This document shows positions 16,192-24,803 of a stretch of DNA of 64,000 nt, one piece after another. Each line of letters begins with the position of its first letter. Position 1 is the first letter of the stretch. The notes beneath the pieces were generated by a model. The model saw only the letters and a program-made list of their open reading frames with translations. It had not been told where the DNA came from and ran no database searches. Position numbers and translations under genes: made by a program. The DNA is from Acetohalobium arabaticum DSM 5501 (lineage in GTDB: Bacteria; Bacillota; Halanaerobiia; Halobacteroidales; Acetohalobiaceae), in NCBI RefSeq assembly GCF_000144695.1, contig NC_014378.1:1214781-1278780 (forward strand), in the 5' to 3' direction.

Positions 16192-17328
16192 TTGAGTATT
16201 CCTAGTAAAAGACTTAATTCGGTAAATAGTGTAGGTTTGGTAAAGACAAAAGAGTTAACTTTATTTGAGGAGGAAGAATTTTATTTTGAATCAGGAGCTA
16301 AATTAAGTCCAATAGATGTTGCATATGAAACATACGGTACACTAAATTCAAAGAAAGATAATGTAGTTTTAATCTGTCATCCTTTAACAGCCAGCGCTCA
16401 TGCTGCTGGCTGGTATACTAAGGATGATAAAAGACCAGGACTGTGGGATCCCTTAATTGGTCCTGGAAAAGCAATTGATACTAATCAGTATTATGTAATC
16501 TGTAGTAATATTTTAGGAGGATGTTATGGTACTACCGGTCCTGCTTCGATTAATCCTGAAACAGGAAAGGAGTATGGACTTAATTTTCCAGTAGTAACTA
16601 TCAAGGATATGGTTAATTTACAGAAGGCTTTATTGGATAGATTAGGAATTAAACAGCTTGCTGCTGTAATTGGCGGTTCAATGGGAGGAATGCAGGTTCT
16701 AAGATGGGCTGTTGAATATCCGGATTTTGTTGAAAAGATTATTCCTATTGCAACTTCAGGCCGCTTAAAAGCAAGAACTATGGCCTATAACCAGTTGGCA
16801 ATTGATGCAATTAAGAATGATCCGGATTGGCAGAATGGCGATTATTATGATTCTAATCGTAAGCCTACTAAAGGCATGGCCCTAGCCCGCAAAATCGGTA
16901 TGATTACTTATCGAACTTCTGAAGCTTTCCAGTCTGAATTTGGTAGGGATAGAATCGAGGATAAAGATTTTTATAGTCTGGATAATCAGTTCCAGATCAA
17001 TAGTTATTTGGATTATCAGGGAGAAAAGTTCATGAACCGTTTTGACGCTAATTCTTTTATTTATCTTACTAAAGCAATGGATCTTTTTGATTTAAGCCGC
17101 GATTATAAATCTTTTGAAGCAGCATTAAGCAAGATTGAGGCTGAAAATCTATTAATTACTATTGATTCTGATAAGCTATTCCCCCCAGAAGAATCAATGG
17201 AAATAGTAGAAGGAATTCAGAAAGTAGGAGGAAAAATTAAGCATCATCAGATCAATTCTGAAGTAGGTCATGATTCATTTTTGATTGAGTTTAATAAATT
17301 GGATGATCCAATTCGGAACTTTCTTTAA
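16192..17328 (+). CDS. metX: Homoserine O-acetyltransferase
   Basis: The 378-residue alpha/beta-hydrolase starts at TTG, 6 bp behind AAGGAGGG. It shows the MetX hallmarks: CHPLTASAHAAGWY, NILGGCYGTTGP, nucleophile elbow GGSMGG (Ser163), and a C-terminal Asp and His (IDSDKLFPP, VGHDSFL). It acetylates L-homoserine, giving the substrate of the upstream MetY. A serine-forming or succinyl variant cannot be ruled out from motifs. The gene is the last of the riboswitch operon and ends in a terminator. Confidence 0.88.
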   Translation: MSIPSKRLNSVNSVGLVKTKELTLFEEEEFYFESGAKLSPIDVAYETYGTLNSKKDNVVLICHPLTASAHAAGWYTKDDKRPGLWDPLIGPGKAIDTNQYYVICSNILGGCYGTTGPASINPETGKEYGLNFPVVTIKDMVNLQKALLDRLGIKQLAAVIGGSMGGMQVLRWAVEYPDFVEKIIPIATSGRLKARTMAYNQLAIDAIKNDPDWQNGDYYDSNRKPTKGMALARKIGMITYRTSEAFQSEFGRDRIEDKDFYSLDNQFQINSYLDYQGEKFMNRFDANSFIYLTKAMDLFDLSRDYKSFEAALSKIEAENLLITIDSDKLFPPEESMEIVEGIQKVGGKIKHHQINSEVGHDSFLIEFNKLDDPIRNFL

Positions 17329-17357
17329 GGCTGAGTGATTACTTAGCCTTTTTTTAT
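17327..17357 (+). terminator. Intrinsic terminator of metY-metX
   Basis: AAGGCTGAGT pairs with ACTTAGCCTT (one G-U) and is followed by seven T. The stem includes the metX stop codon. Confidence 0.85.
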
Positions 17358-17450
17358 ATATAATGGTTTATATATACTTAGTCACTTATAACCAAACATC
17401 AATATTAAAAATCTTAACTTAACAATCAAAAATCAAAAATATAATTAAAA

Positions 17451-17493
17451 AAGTACCTAAAACCTCCTAGAATTTAGGAGGTTTTAGGTACTT
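17451..17493. terminator. Strong bidirectional hairpin
   Basis: A perfect 19-bp stem (17451-17469 with 17475-17493) is flanked by A-run and T-run on either side. It mainly terminates the minus-strand operon ending at 17499. Confidence 0.85.
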
Positions 17494-17498
17494 AATTT

Positions 17499-18488
17499 TT
17501 AGTTATCAGCTAAAAACTGCCACAGTTCATCCTGCGGTGCTTCCTCTAATTCAATCTCTTCAGTATCTGTTCTAATAATTCGCTGGCTTTCAGTAATTTC
17601 ACCGACAATGGCTGCGGGGATATCTTCTTTAGTTAACTCTTTAATTAATTCTTCTCCTCTAGAAGTAGTTAAAATCATCATACCAGATCCAATTAATTGG
17701 TATGGATTTAATTCTAGTGCTTCTATAATGCTTTCTGTTGCTGGATGAAGCGGTACTTTCTGTTGGTCTATCATAAAACCAGTCTCTGCTGCTTCTGTCA
17801 ATTCATAGAGTGAACCATAAAGTCCGCCTTCGGTTACATCATGCATAGCATTTACCCCAAATTCAGCTCCAATCAATCCTTCTGGAAGGACACTAATCTG
17901 ATTACCAAAGTTTTTAGCAGTTGCTAACGTTTCTTTACCAACACCTAACTCTAATAATTTATTATAGTAATCTACAGCCAAGATAGAAGCTCCTTCCAAT
18001 CCAGTCCATTTAGTAACTATGATATCATCGCCTATTTCAGCTCCAGAAGAAGTAACAAACTTCTCTTTAGTGGTTTTACCAATAGCGGTGCAGGAGACTA
18101 GGGGTTTATTAACAATATCTGTAATTTCAGTATGTCCGCCTAAAATATCGATTCCTAACTCTTTAGCACCCTGATTAATATCACGCGTGATAGCAATAAT
18201 TTCGTCTTCGGTAGTCTCTGGAGGTACTAATAATGTCTGTTGAATCCCAATCGGTTCCGCACCATTAGCTGCTATATCATTACAGGCTACATTGACGGCT
18301 AAGCTGCCCATTCCTTCCTGAACTCCAGTAATCGGATCAGTAGAAATAACTGCTACAAATTCCCCAAAATCTATTACTGCCGAATCTTCTCCAATATTTG
18401 GTTTAACTAATACATCCTGGTTAGTGGCTGAAATTTGGTCCAGAATCAAACTTTTAAGATTATTTATGTTTAGTTTACCTGCTTTCAT
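17499..18488 (-). CDS. AIR-synthase-related (HypE/ThiL-like) protein
   Basis: The ATG at 18488 follows GGGGTGAT. The GTG at 18497 overlaps that SD. The 329-residue product has the PurM/HypE layout: an ATP-binding N-domain (PNIGEDSAVIDFG, STDPITGVQEGMGSLAVNVA, ANGAEPIGI, ILGGHTEIT) and a C-domain (MHDVTEGGLYGSLYELTEAA, GSGMMILTT). The C-terminal Cys that classical HypE needs for cyanylation is absent, so it is not a standard hydrogenase maturase. Its substrate is unknown. It is 26 bp behind an ECF S component, suggesting linkage to cofactor or thiamine precursor metabolism. Confidence 0.7.
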   Translation of the reverse strand: MKAGKLNINNLKSLILDQISATNQDVLVKPNIGEDSAVIDFGEFVAVISTDPITGVQEGMGSLAVNVACNDIAANGAEPIGIQQTLLVPPETTEDEIIAITRDINQGAKELGIDILGGHTEITDIVNKPLVSCTAIGKTTKEKFVTSSGAEIGDDIIVTKWTGLEGASILAVDYYNKLLELGVGKETLATAKNFGNQISVLPEGLIGAEFGVNAMHDVTEGGLYGSLYELTEAAETGFMIDQQKVPLHPATESIIEALELNPYQLIGSGMMILTTSRGEELIKELTKEDIPAAIVGEITESQRIIRTDTEEIELEEAPQDELWQFLADN

Positions 18489-18514
18489 AGATATCACCCC
18501 AATTAGTTTAAAGC

Positions 18515-19030
18515 TTAATTATTCAGATAATCCAATATATTACTTTTGATAATAGCAAAGATGATCGGGAAGACAATAATTGCTCCCCCAACTGCCTGAA
18601 TTATATTCCAGGGAATACTGCTTAGAGGTACAATAAGACTATTAGTTAAGACAGCACCGGCCAAGTAATAACCTAATACCATCCAGCCGCCTCCAATAAA
18701 AGCGGCAATAATATCTTTGATTCTCAGGGAAGTATTTCGAGCTGTTTGATGGACAATTTTACCGATGATTAATCCTTCTAACCCTTTAATAATCAGTGTA
18801 GGAAAGGCCCAATGTGCATAGCCAGAAAAGAGATCAGCTAGAGCTGATCCTAATCCTCCGGCTATCAAGCCTGTTTTCCAACCAAAGAGGATTGAAGCTA
18901 AATAGATCATGCTATCTCCTAGATGAATGTAACCTTCTGTAGCTGGAACAGGAACTTTAATAGCCATAGTTGCTATAGCTACTAAAGCAATTAAGATTCC
19001 ATTTAATGATAATTCTTTAGTTTTATTCAT
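18515..19030 (-). CDS. ECF transporter S component
   Basis: The 171-residue protein has about five or six membrane helices and an N-terminus (MNKTKELSLNGILIALVAIA, then PATEGYIHLGDSMIYLASILFGWKTGLIAGGLGSALADL) typical of ECF S components of the HmpT/YpdP-like group. Such proteins bind a vitamin or precursor and use a shared ECF ATPase encoded elsewhere. It is the first gene of the operon with the AIR-synthase-like protein. No riboswitch was found upstream, so the ligand stays open (HMP or pantothenate-like molecules are possible). Confidence 0.75.
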   Translation of the reverse strand: MNKTKELSLNGILIALVAIATMAIKVPVPATEGYIHLGDSMIYLASILFGWKTGLIAGGLGSALADLFSGYAHWAFPTLIIKGLEGLIIGKIVHQTARNTSLRIKDIIAAFIGGGWMVLGYYLAGAVLTNSLIVPLSSIPWNIIQAVGGAIIVFPIIFAIIKSNILDYLNN

Positions 19031-19228
19031 TATGTTTCTTCCTCCTCAATTTTCAAAATCAATTATAAAGATTCCATTATAAATTATATCACCTGCAGTC
19101 ATAAAAAAAACCACCTAAAGAAGATTTATCATTAGAATTTAAATTTATAGATAAAGGAAAAAGAATATTACTATAGAATAAAATAAAAATAAAAGTAAAT
19201 TTTAGTTATCGAAAAAGGAGTAGATAGC

Positions 19229-20695
19229 ATGGATATTAAGATGCTGACAGATGAGTTTGAGCAATTTGTAGAAGAAAACAAGGGGAATTCAACTGATAAT
19301 TATATTGAAAATAATATCATTAAGTTCATTCAAATTTTACGGGGGTTAGGTTTTAATATCAGTTTAGTTGAAAGTATTGAAGCTGTTGATTCGTTAAAAA
19401 CAATAGATATCTTGAATAAAAAAGAATTTAAATTAACATTACAGGCATTACTAGTTAAGAACTATGAAGAAAGAAAAATTTATAACCAGGTTTTTGAATT
19501 ATTCTTTACTTCTGAAGGTTTGAAAAATGAAAAAGAATCTGTTTTTGTTGAGGATAAAGATGAAATTTCAGAAGATGATGAAGTTATCCACGATCCTATT
19601 GATAGAAAAGATAAAGAAGATAATGATTCGGATGACGAAGATGATGAAGAATGGGAGATAGAAATAGATAATTTGGATCAAGAACAGCAGGAGTTATATG
19701 AAGAACTAGACCCGGAAGTTAAAGAAAAAGTAAATGAACAAGTGCGGGATAAATTCGGAGAAACATTACTACAAGCATCTAAAACTGATTCTATGGTAAA
19801 AAATTTTATTCAAGGTAGTTTACAGTATTGGAAAGCAAAATTAAATCAAAACCGACAAGGGATTATTGATCTGGATTCAACTATTGATGTACGTAAGACT
19901 GGGGATCGAGAAGTAGATAGTAAATTACGGAGTATAGTTAATAAGTTAGATGATGAATCAGAGTTTATTTTGGCCAAAGATATCAAAGAGATAGCTGAAG
20001 AGAATTTAGAGGAAACTATGGAGGTAATAAAGCGTTTGTCTCGTAAATTGGCTACTAAGTTTTCAAGACGACAGAAAAAGAAGAATAAGTCTCGTAAGAT
20101 AGATATTCGGAGTACATTACGCAAGAATATTAAATACGGAGGTACATTAGTTGAGTTAAGCTACCAACAGCGCCGGCGCCAGAAACCGAGATTTCTTTTA
20201 ATCTGTGATGTATCAGATTCAATGGCTAAGTATTCTACTTTTATTCTTCAATTTATTTATGGATTCTCCGATGTAATTAAAGAAATAGAGAGCTTTATCT
20301 TTTCTGAAGATTTAGAGCGGATAACTGATTATTTTGAAGATAATAAGTCCTTTGGTGCTAAGATGTCTGAAATAATTGGCGACAGCAAAGAATGGAGCGG
20401 GGCTACTAATTTAAATCAAGCATTAGAAACTTTTAATCAGGAGTATGAATCACTGCTAACTTCTAGAACAGTTGTTTTTATTGTCAGTGATACCAAAACT
20501 TTAGGATTGGAGGAAGCAGTACAGAAGGTTAAATCAATAAAAAGTAAGGTTAAAGATATAATCTGGCTCAATACATTACCTAAATCAGCTTGGGAAAATA
20601 GAGATTCAGTTAAGCTGTTTAAGAACCACTGCCAAATGTTTAAATGTAATAGACTTAAAGATATGCAACAGATAATTAAAAAGAAGCTTCTATAA
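19229..20695 (+). CDS. CoxE-type VWA-domain protein
   Basis: The 488-residue protein starts at ATG after AAAGGAG. Residues 1-100 are a helical N-domain, 110-180 an acidic spacer, and from about 318 a von Willebrand A domain begins with FLLICDVSDSM, giving the MIDAS residues Asp327, Ser329 and Ser331. SGATNLNQAL supplies the MIDAS threonine region and VFIVSDTKTLG the final Asp. CoxE-type proteins usually pair with a MoxR AAA+ ATPase for metal or complex assembly. No MoxR gene is adjacent, so its partner is elsewhere or it acts alone. Cytosolic. Confidence 0.75.
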   Translation: MDIKMLTDEFEQFVEENKGNSTDNYIENNIIKFIQILRGLGFNISLVESIEAVDSLKTIDILNKKEFKLTLQALLVKNYEERKIYNQVFELFFTSEGLKNEKESVFVEDKDEISEDDEVIHDPIDRKDKEDNDSDDEDDEEWEIEIDNLDQEQQELYEELDPEVKEKVNEQVRDKFGETLLQASKTDSMVKNFIQGSLQYWKAKLNQNRQGIIDLDSTIDVRKTGDREVDSKLRSIVNKLDDESEFILAKDIKEIAEENLEETMEVIKRLSRKLATKFSRRQKKKNKSRKIDIRSTLRKNIKYGGTLVELSYQQRRRQKPRFLLICDVSDSMAKYSTFILQFIYGFSDVIKEIESFIFSEDLERITDYFEDNKSFGAKMSEIIGDSKEWSGATNLNQALETFNQEYESLLTSRTVVFIVSDTKTLGLEEAVQKVKSIKSKVKDIIWLNTLPKSAWENRDSVKLFKNHCQMFKCNRLKDMQQIIKKKLL

Positions 20696-20777
20696 TATCT
20701 TGAATTTTCTAAGTATAAATTATGCTAGCGAGGATATTCTATAAAGGAAAGTGATTATAATAAAGGAGGAAATTAAA

Positions 20778-21053
20778 TTGGGACCGAAATCTCATGTACA
20801 CTGTACTGTTGAGAACTGTAAGTGGTTTGAAGAACCAAATCTATGTGTTGCGGAAAAGATTTTAATTACTAGCGATGATTTTTCTAAAGAATTACCCAAT
20901 GAAATGGATGTCGAAGAGACTAACCAGATTGTTAATCAAAAGGGACTTTCTCCGATTACAGAATGTTATCAAAGTAACTGTAAAACATTTGTACCAGAAG
21001 ATAAATATGATCAGGGATTAGGCGGTACAAACCCAAATAACCCAGACCAATAA
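20778..21053 (+). CDS. DUF1540 Cys-rich protein
   Basis: TTG at 20778 stands 9 bp behind AAAGGAGG, while the further upstream GTG has no SD. The 91-residue product has the DUF1540 pattern VHCTVENCKWFEEPNLCVAEKI with a second pair (ECYQSNCKTF). Four cysteines probably bind a metal. Such small proteins are common in clostridia and their function is unknown. It stands alone between the VWA gene and a promoter-terminator unit. Confidence 0.7.
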   Translation: MGPKSHVHCTVENCKWFEEPNLCVAEKILITSDDFSKELPNEMDVEETNQIVNQKGLSPITECYQSNCKTFVPEDKYDQGLGGTNPNNPDQ

Positions 21054-21085
21054 TTAATTTTATATAGGTTTTTTATAAAAAACAC

Positions 21086-21114
21086 TTGACATTATCTATG
21101 ATCTTCTATATAAT
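21086..21114 (+). promoter_or_regulatory. Consensus sigma-A promoter
   Basis: TTGACA (21086-21091), exactly 17 bp, then TATAAT (21109-21114): both hexamers are perfect. Transcription should begin near 21121, only about 8 bp before a terminator hairpin. Confidence 0.85.
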
Positions 21115-21128
21115 TGTATGGTGATAGG

Positions 21129-21157
21129 CCCTGCTGAAAGCAGGGTTAATTTTTTTA
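21129..21157 (+). terminator. Intrinsic terminator just after a promoter
   Basis: CCCTGCT (21129-21135) pairs with AGCAGGG (21139-21145) around a GAA loop, followed by TTAATTTTTTT. RNA from the promoter at 21086 would be about 35-40 nt long unless read-through carries it into the sigma-factor gene. The rest of the spacer to 21336 shows only a weak TTGACT box at 21212. Confidence 0.85.
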
Positions 21158-21336
21158 GACATGCTTTTATATTGAATTCTTTTTCTTTGGTTTCCCAAAA
21201 GGAGTCAATTGTTGACTTTATGGATTCTTAAAAAATAAATGTTTAAAAATTAATCTAAACTTTAATTAATTAGTGATTGATAACAGAGAAAAGTAATAAT
21301 TTAGCTTAGTTATAAAATGAGAAGGAGGTTTATCAA

Positions 21337-22158
21337 GTGAGTATTAATCAATATTATCAGGAAATGGGTCATGACCTTCTTTCAAAAAAGGAAGAAGCTA
21401 AGTTAGCTAAAGGGGCTCAAAATGGAGACCAAGAAGCGAGAAAGGAATTGATTGAGCATAATTTAAGATTAGTGGTTAGTATAGCCAAAAAATACCGGGG
21501 TAAAGGTATGGAATTTGAAGACATGATTCAAGAAGGAAATTTGGGGCTCATGAAAGCAATAGATAAGTTTGATCCAGATAAAGGGTATAGATTCAGTACT
21601 TATGCTACTTGGTGGATCAGACAGAGTATAACTAGAGCCCTGCCGGAAGCCAAAACTATAAGAGTTCCGGTGCATGTCTGGGAAAAGACAACAAAAGTCT
21701 TTAAAGCAAAGGAAAAGTTATATAATCAATTAAATCGTGAACCGACTTTTGAAGAAATTAGTGAGGAAACTGGAATTGATTCAGAAAAAGTTAAAGAAAT
21801 TATCAGAATTTCATCTGATCAAAATCTTGCTTCGCTGAATAATTTAGTTGGCGATGATGAAAATACAGAATTAGGTGAATTAATAGCTGATGATGACGTA
21901 GAAGAGCCAATGACTGATTTAAATCGTCAATTTCTACAAGAAGATCTAGAAGAAGTTCTAGAAGAATTAACAGATAGAGAAGCAGAAATAATTAGATTAC
22001 GTTTTGGATTAAAAGATAACTGGCCTAAGACTTTACAGGAAGTTGCAGATAGATTTAAGTTAAGCCGGGAAAGGATCAGGCAGATTCAAGAGAAGGCATT
22101 ACGTAGACTAAGACATCCTTCCAGAAGTAAAGCACTAAAGGCTTATATAGCAGGATAG
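21337..22158 (+). CDS. Sigma-70 family RNA polymerase sigma factor
   Basis: The 273-residue protein starts at GTG behind GAAGGAGG. It holds region 1.2/2 ([35 protein letters not shown]; region 2.3-2.4 [20 protein letters not shown]), region 3 ([16 protein letters not shown]), and region 4 ([15 protein letters not shown], then a helix-turn-helix ending [19 protein letters not shown]). It resembles primary or group-2 sigma factors but lacks region 1.1 and the long spacer, so it is more likely an alternative RpoS/SigA-like factor than the housekeeping one. Confidence 0.85.
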   Translation: MSINQYYQEMGHDLLSKKEEAKLAKGAQNGDQEARKELIEHNLRLVVSIAKKYRGKGMEFEDMIQEGNLGLMKAIDKFDPDKGYRFSTYATWWIRQSITRALPEAKTIRVPVHVWEKTTKVFKAKEKLYNQLNREPTFEEISEETGIDSEKVKEIIRISSDQNLASLNNLVGDDENTELGELIADDDVEEPMTDLNRQFLQEDLEEVLEELTDREAEIIRLRFGLKDNWPKTLQEVADRFKLSRERIRQIQEKALRRLRHPSRSKALKAYIAG

Positions 22159-22186
22159 AGTTTTATTCTGCTATATAAGTTTTTTA
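22142..22186 (+). terminator. Intrinsic terminator overlapping the sigma gene end
   Basis: CTTATATAGCAG (22142-22153) and CTGCTATATAAG (22168-22179) form a perfect 12-bp stem followed by six T. The stop codon lies in the loop. Confidence 0.8.
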
Positions 22187-22362
22187 TTTTTATATTAGTT
22201 TATTTTTACTTAGTCATTTATTACCACAATTCAAATAAAATCTAATATTATCTAAAAACTTTACTTACATACTTTTTATCTAGTCTAATTTAGTAAACAG
22301 TATAATATATTTTACTTGCTATTGTAAATTTGATATTATAATTATCTAAGGAGGGAGAAAAG

Positions 22363-22707
22363 ATGATTAGAATGCAAGACTTAATTATAACTTTAAGTGA
22401 ATATATATCTTATTTGGCCCAATTATTTGCAATAATTATAATCGCTCACGGAATAATAGTTGTTTTTTGGATTAATTTAAATAATGTTTTTACTAAAGAA
22501 GATGCTGTAGATGTTATGAAAAGAAGCAGAACAAAGTTAGGTTATTCATTTTCGGTAGGATTAGGCATATTGATTGGTTCCAGTATCTTACGAAGTGTAG
22601 TAGCTCCTACCTGGAATGATATAGGTCAGCTGGCAGCAATAATAGGAATCAGAACCGCTTTAAACTATTTTTTAAACAGAGATCTTGGAGCTATATTGAA
22701 TAATTAG
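22363..22707 (+). CDS. DUF1622 membrane protein
   Basis: The 114-residue protein has three hydrophobic segments (about 8-38, 64-82, 88-104) and the DUF1622 signature GLGILIGSSILRSVVAPTWNDIGQLAAIIGIRTALNYFL. Function is unknown across the family. Monocistronic, with a good SD (AAGGAGGGAG). Confidence 0.8.
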   Translation: MIRMQDLIITLSEYISYLAQLFAIIIIAHGIIVVFWINLNNVFTKEDAVDVMKRSRTKLGYSFSVGLGILIGSSILRSVVAPTWNDIGQLAAIIGIRTALNYFLNRDLGAILNN

Positions 22708-22849
22708 AATCAATGTAGTAAACCTCTCCATTCAGTGTCATTATATCATACTATCTTAGATATTTTAAGGTTAAATATTCGCTAATAAATCATAATTATA
22801 TTGTATAATTTTTCTTCTGGTAGAACAGAATAAGGAGTGAGGGTAAAAA

Positions 22850-24202
22850 ATGAATGAAGAAGAGAAGAAAGAGGAAGATATTGAAGGTTTAGCAGTAATT
22901 GAAACATACGGCTGCCAAATGAATGAACATGATTCAGAAAAATTAGCTGGAGTATTGAAAGAAAAAGGCTATAAACTAATAGAAGATACAGAAAAAGCAG
23001 ATGTAATAATTCTTAATACTTGCTGTATTAGAGAGAATGCAGAGGTTAAAGTTCACGGTAAAATAGGATATCTAAAGCAGTATAAAAGAGAAAATCCTGA
23101 TCTAATCATTGGAATCTGCGGCTGTATGATGCAGCAGGAAGGAATGGCAGAAAAGATTAAAGATAAGCATCCTCATGTAGATATAGTATTTGGAACTCAT
23201 AATATTCATGAATTTTCTCAGCTTCTGGATGCAGCAGAGGAAGAATCTGAAACTATTATTGATATTTGGGGAGAAAAGGAAGAGTTGATACCTGATCTTC
23301 CAACAAGGCGTGAAACTGATCATAAAGCTTGGGTAACAATCATTTATGGTTGTAATAATTTTTGCACTTACTGTATAGTACCCTATGTTCGAGGCCGTGA
23401 AAAAAGCCGTTCTTCAATAGATATAGTAGATGAAATTAAAGAATTAGCTGATGATGGAGTAAAAGAAGTTACATTACTCGGACAGAATGTTAATTCTTAT
23501 GGATATGATTTGGATAGAAAAATAGATTTTGCTGATTTATTAGAAGAATTAGATCAGATAGAAGGTATTGAGCGAATTAGATATATGACTTCACATCCGA
23601 GAGATTTTACTACTAAATTAATTAAGACAATTGCTGACAGTAATAAAGTATGTGAACATTTCCATTTACCGATTCAATCAGGCAGCAGCCGCATTCTAGA
23701 GAAAATGAATCGCGGCTATACTCAAGAAGAGTATCTAGCATTAGTAGAAGAGATTCGCAGTTATATTCCACAGGCAGCAATTACTACAGATTTTATTGTC
23801 GGTTTTCCCGGTGAGAGAGATGAGGATTTTGCTGAGACATTGAAATTAGTTGAAGAAGTAGAGTTCGATATGGCTTATACTTTTAAGTATTCACAACGCA
23901 GTGGAACACCAGCAGCAGAAATGGAAGGACAGATTGAAGAAGATGTTAAACAGAAGCGGCTTCAGAAGTTAATGGATATTCAGAGTGATATCAGTGCCCA
24001 AAAGAATAAGAAGCTGTTAGGCAAGACAGTAAAGGTTCTCGGAGATGGTGAAAGCAAAAATAATCCCGAGCGACAGACGGGCAGAACCAGAACTAATAAA
24101 ATAGTTGTATTTAATTCCGATAAGGATTTGACAGGCAAGCTAATAAATGTTAAGATAAATAAGGCGTCGAGTTGGACGTTAACTGGAGATTTAGTGAAAT
24201 AA
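22850..24202 (+). CDS. miaB: tRNA-2-methylthio-N6-dimethylallyladenosine synthase MiaB
   Basis: The 450-residue radical-SAM methylthiotransferase has the N-terminal UPF0004 domain with its auxiliary-cluster cysteines (TYGCQMNEHDSEK, NTCC, GICGCMMQQ), the radical-SAM triad CNNFCTYC (Cys168, 172, 175) followed by YVRGREKSR, and a C-terminal TRAM domain. It adds a methylthio group to i6A37 in tRNA. The i6A-forming enzyme miaA lies downstream in the same cluster. Confidence 0.93.
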   Translation: MNEEEKKEEDIEGLAVIETYGCQMNEHDSEKLAGVLKEKGYKLIEDTEKADVIILNTCCIRENAEVKVHGKIGYLKQYKRENPDLIIGICGCMMQQEGMAEKIKDKHPHVDIVFGTHNIHEFSQLLDAAEEESETIIDIWGEKEELIPDLPTRRETDHKAWVTIIYGCNNFCTYCIVPYVRGREKSRSSIDIVDEIKELADDGVKEVTLLGQNVNSYGYDLDRKIDFADLLEELDQIEGIERIRYMTSHPRDFTTKLIKTIADSNKVCEHFHLPIQSGSSRILEKMNRGYTQEEYLALVEEIRSYIPQAAITTDFIVGFPGERDEDFAETLKLVEEVEFDMAYTFKYSQRSGTPAAEMEGQIEEDVKQKRLQKLMDIQSDISAQKNKKLLGKTVKVLGDGESKNNPERQTGRTRTNKIVVFNSDKDLTGKLINVKINKASSWTLTGDLVK

Positions 24203-24217
24203 TTTAAAACATAGGAG

Positions 24218-24245
24218 AATATTAATCTTTTAAAAGGTTAATATT
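24218..24245. other. 28-bp palindrome between miaB and ylbF
   Basis: The sequence is self-complementary over 28 bp apart from one T-G position, with no loop. It lacks a following T run, so it is not an obvious terminator. An operator or an mRNA-processing hairpin is possible. Confidence 0.3.
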
Positions 24246-24273
24246 GTAAACACACCCGGAGGTGGATTAATTT

Positions 24274-24645
24274 ATGTCAATTATGGATAAAGCAGAAGAA
24301 TTAGGAGACGAAATTTTAGAATCATCTGAGTATAATGAATTAAAGGATGCAGAAGAAGCTGTAGAAAGTGATGAAACAGCAAAGAGCCTATTAGATGAGT
24401 TCCAAGCTGCTCAAAAGAGACTACAGATGGCACAAGCTAACGGCCAAGAAGTAACTCAGGAACAGCAACAAGAAATCCAATCTATTCAAGCTAAGATGCA
24501 GGAAAATGAAAAGATTAAAGAATTTATGGAAGCTCAGCAGAATTTCAATAAGATTATGCAGACAGTAAACCAGGTAATTACTTCTGCACTACAGGGAGAA
24601 GAAGCAGCTGCTGAAGACGAATGTCCTAGTGGATGTAGTTGCTAA
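24274..24645 (+). CDS. YlbF/YmcA (RicA/RicF) family protein
   Basis: The 123-residue helical protein (IMDKAEELGDEILESSEYNE, the AxxxVxxD-like core, QQEIQSIQAKMQEN, NFNKIMQTVNQVI) is a YlbF/YmcA homologue. In B. subtilis the Ric complex promotes competence, sporulation and RNase Y processing and carries Fe-S clusters. The C-terminal tail here, DECPSGCSC, supplies three cysteines that may bind such a cluster. Strong SD (GGAGGTG). It is upstream of mutS but separated by a terminator. Confidence 0.8.
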   Translation: MSIMDKAEELGDEILESSEYNELKDAEEAVESDETAKSLLDEFQAAQKRLQMAQANGQEVTQEQQQEIQSIQAKMQENEKIKEFMEAQQNFNKIMQTVNQVITSALQGEEAAAEDECPSGCSC

Positions 24646-24666
24646 CTTAATAAACTTTTTGCTTAC

Positions 24667-24698
24667 AAAGCCGCAGGTTTATAGCCTGTGGCTTTTTT
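24667..24698 (+). terminator. Intrinsic terminator
   Basis: AAAGCCGCAGG pairs with CCTGTGGCTTT (one G-U) around a 7-nt loop, followed by T. Confidence 0.85.
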
Positions 24699-24803
24699 GA
24701 TAATTATACTTCTTTATCTTTAGAATTGAATATGATACAATATTATGTTGAAAATATTAATCAGCAAAGTATTTACATAGATTATGGTTAGGAGGTAGCA
24801 GAG

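Noticed and set aside
18489-19228. Possible riboswitch before the ECF S component
   Set aside because: No TPP, FMN, cobalamin or preQ1 signature was seen in the leader at 19031-19228, only AT-rich sequence.
21212-21240. TTGACT...ATAAAT as a second promoter for the sigma-factor gene
   Set aside because: The -10 hexamer matches only half of the consensus. It is kept only as a weak mention.
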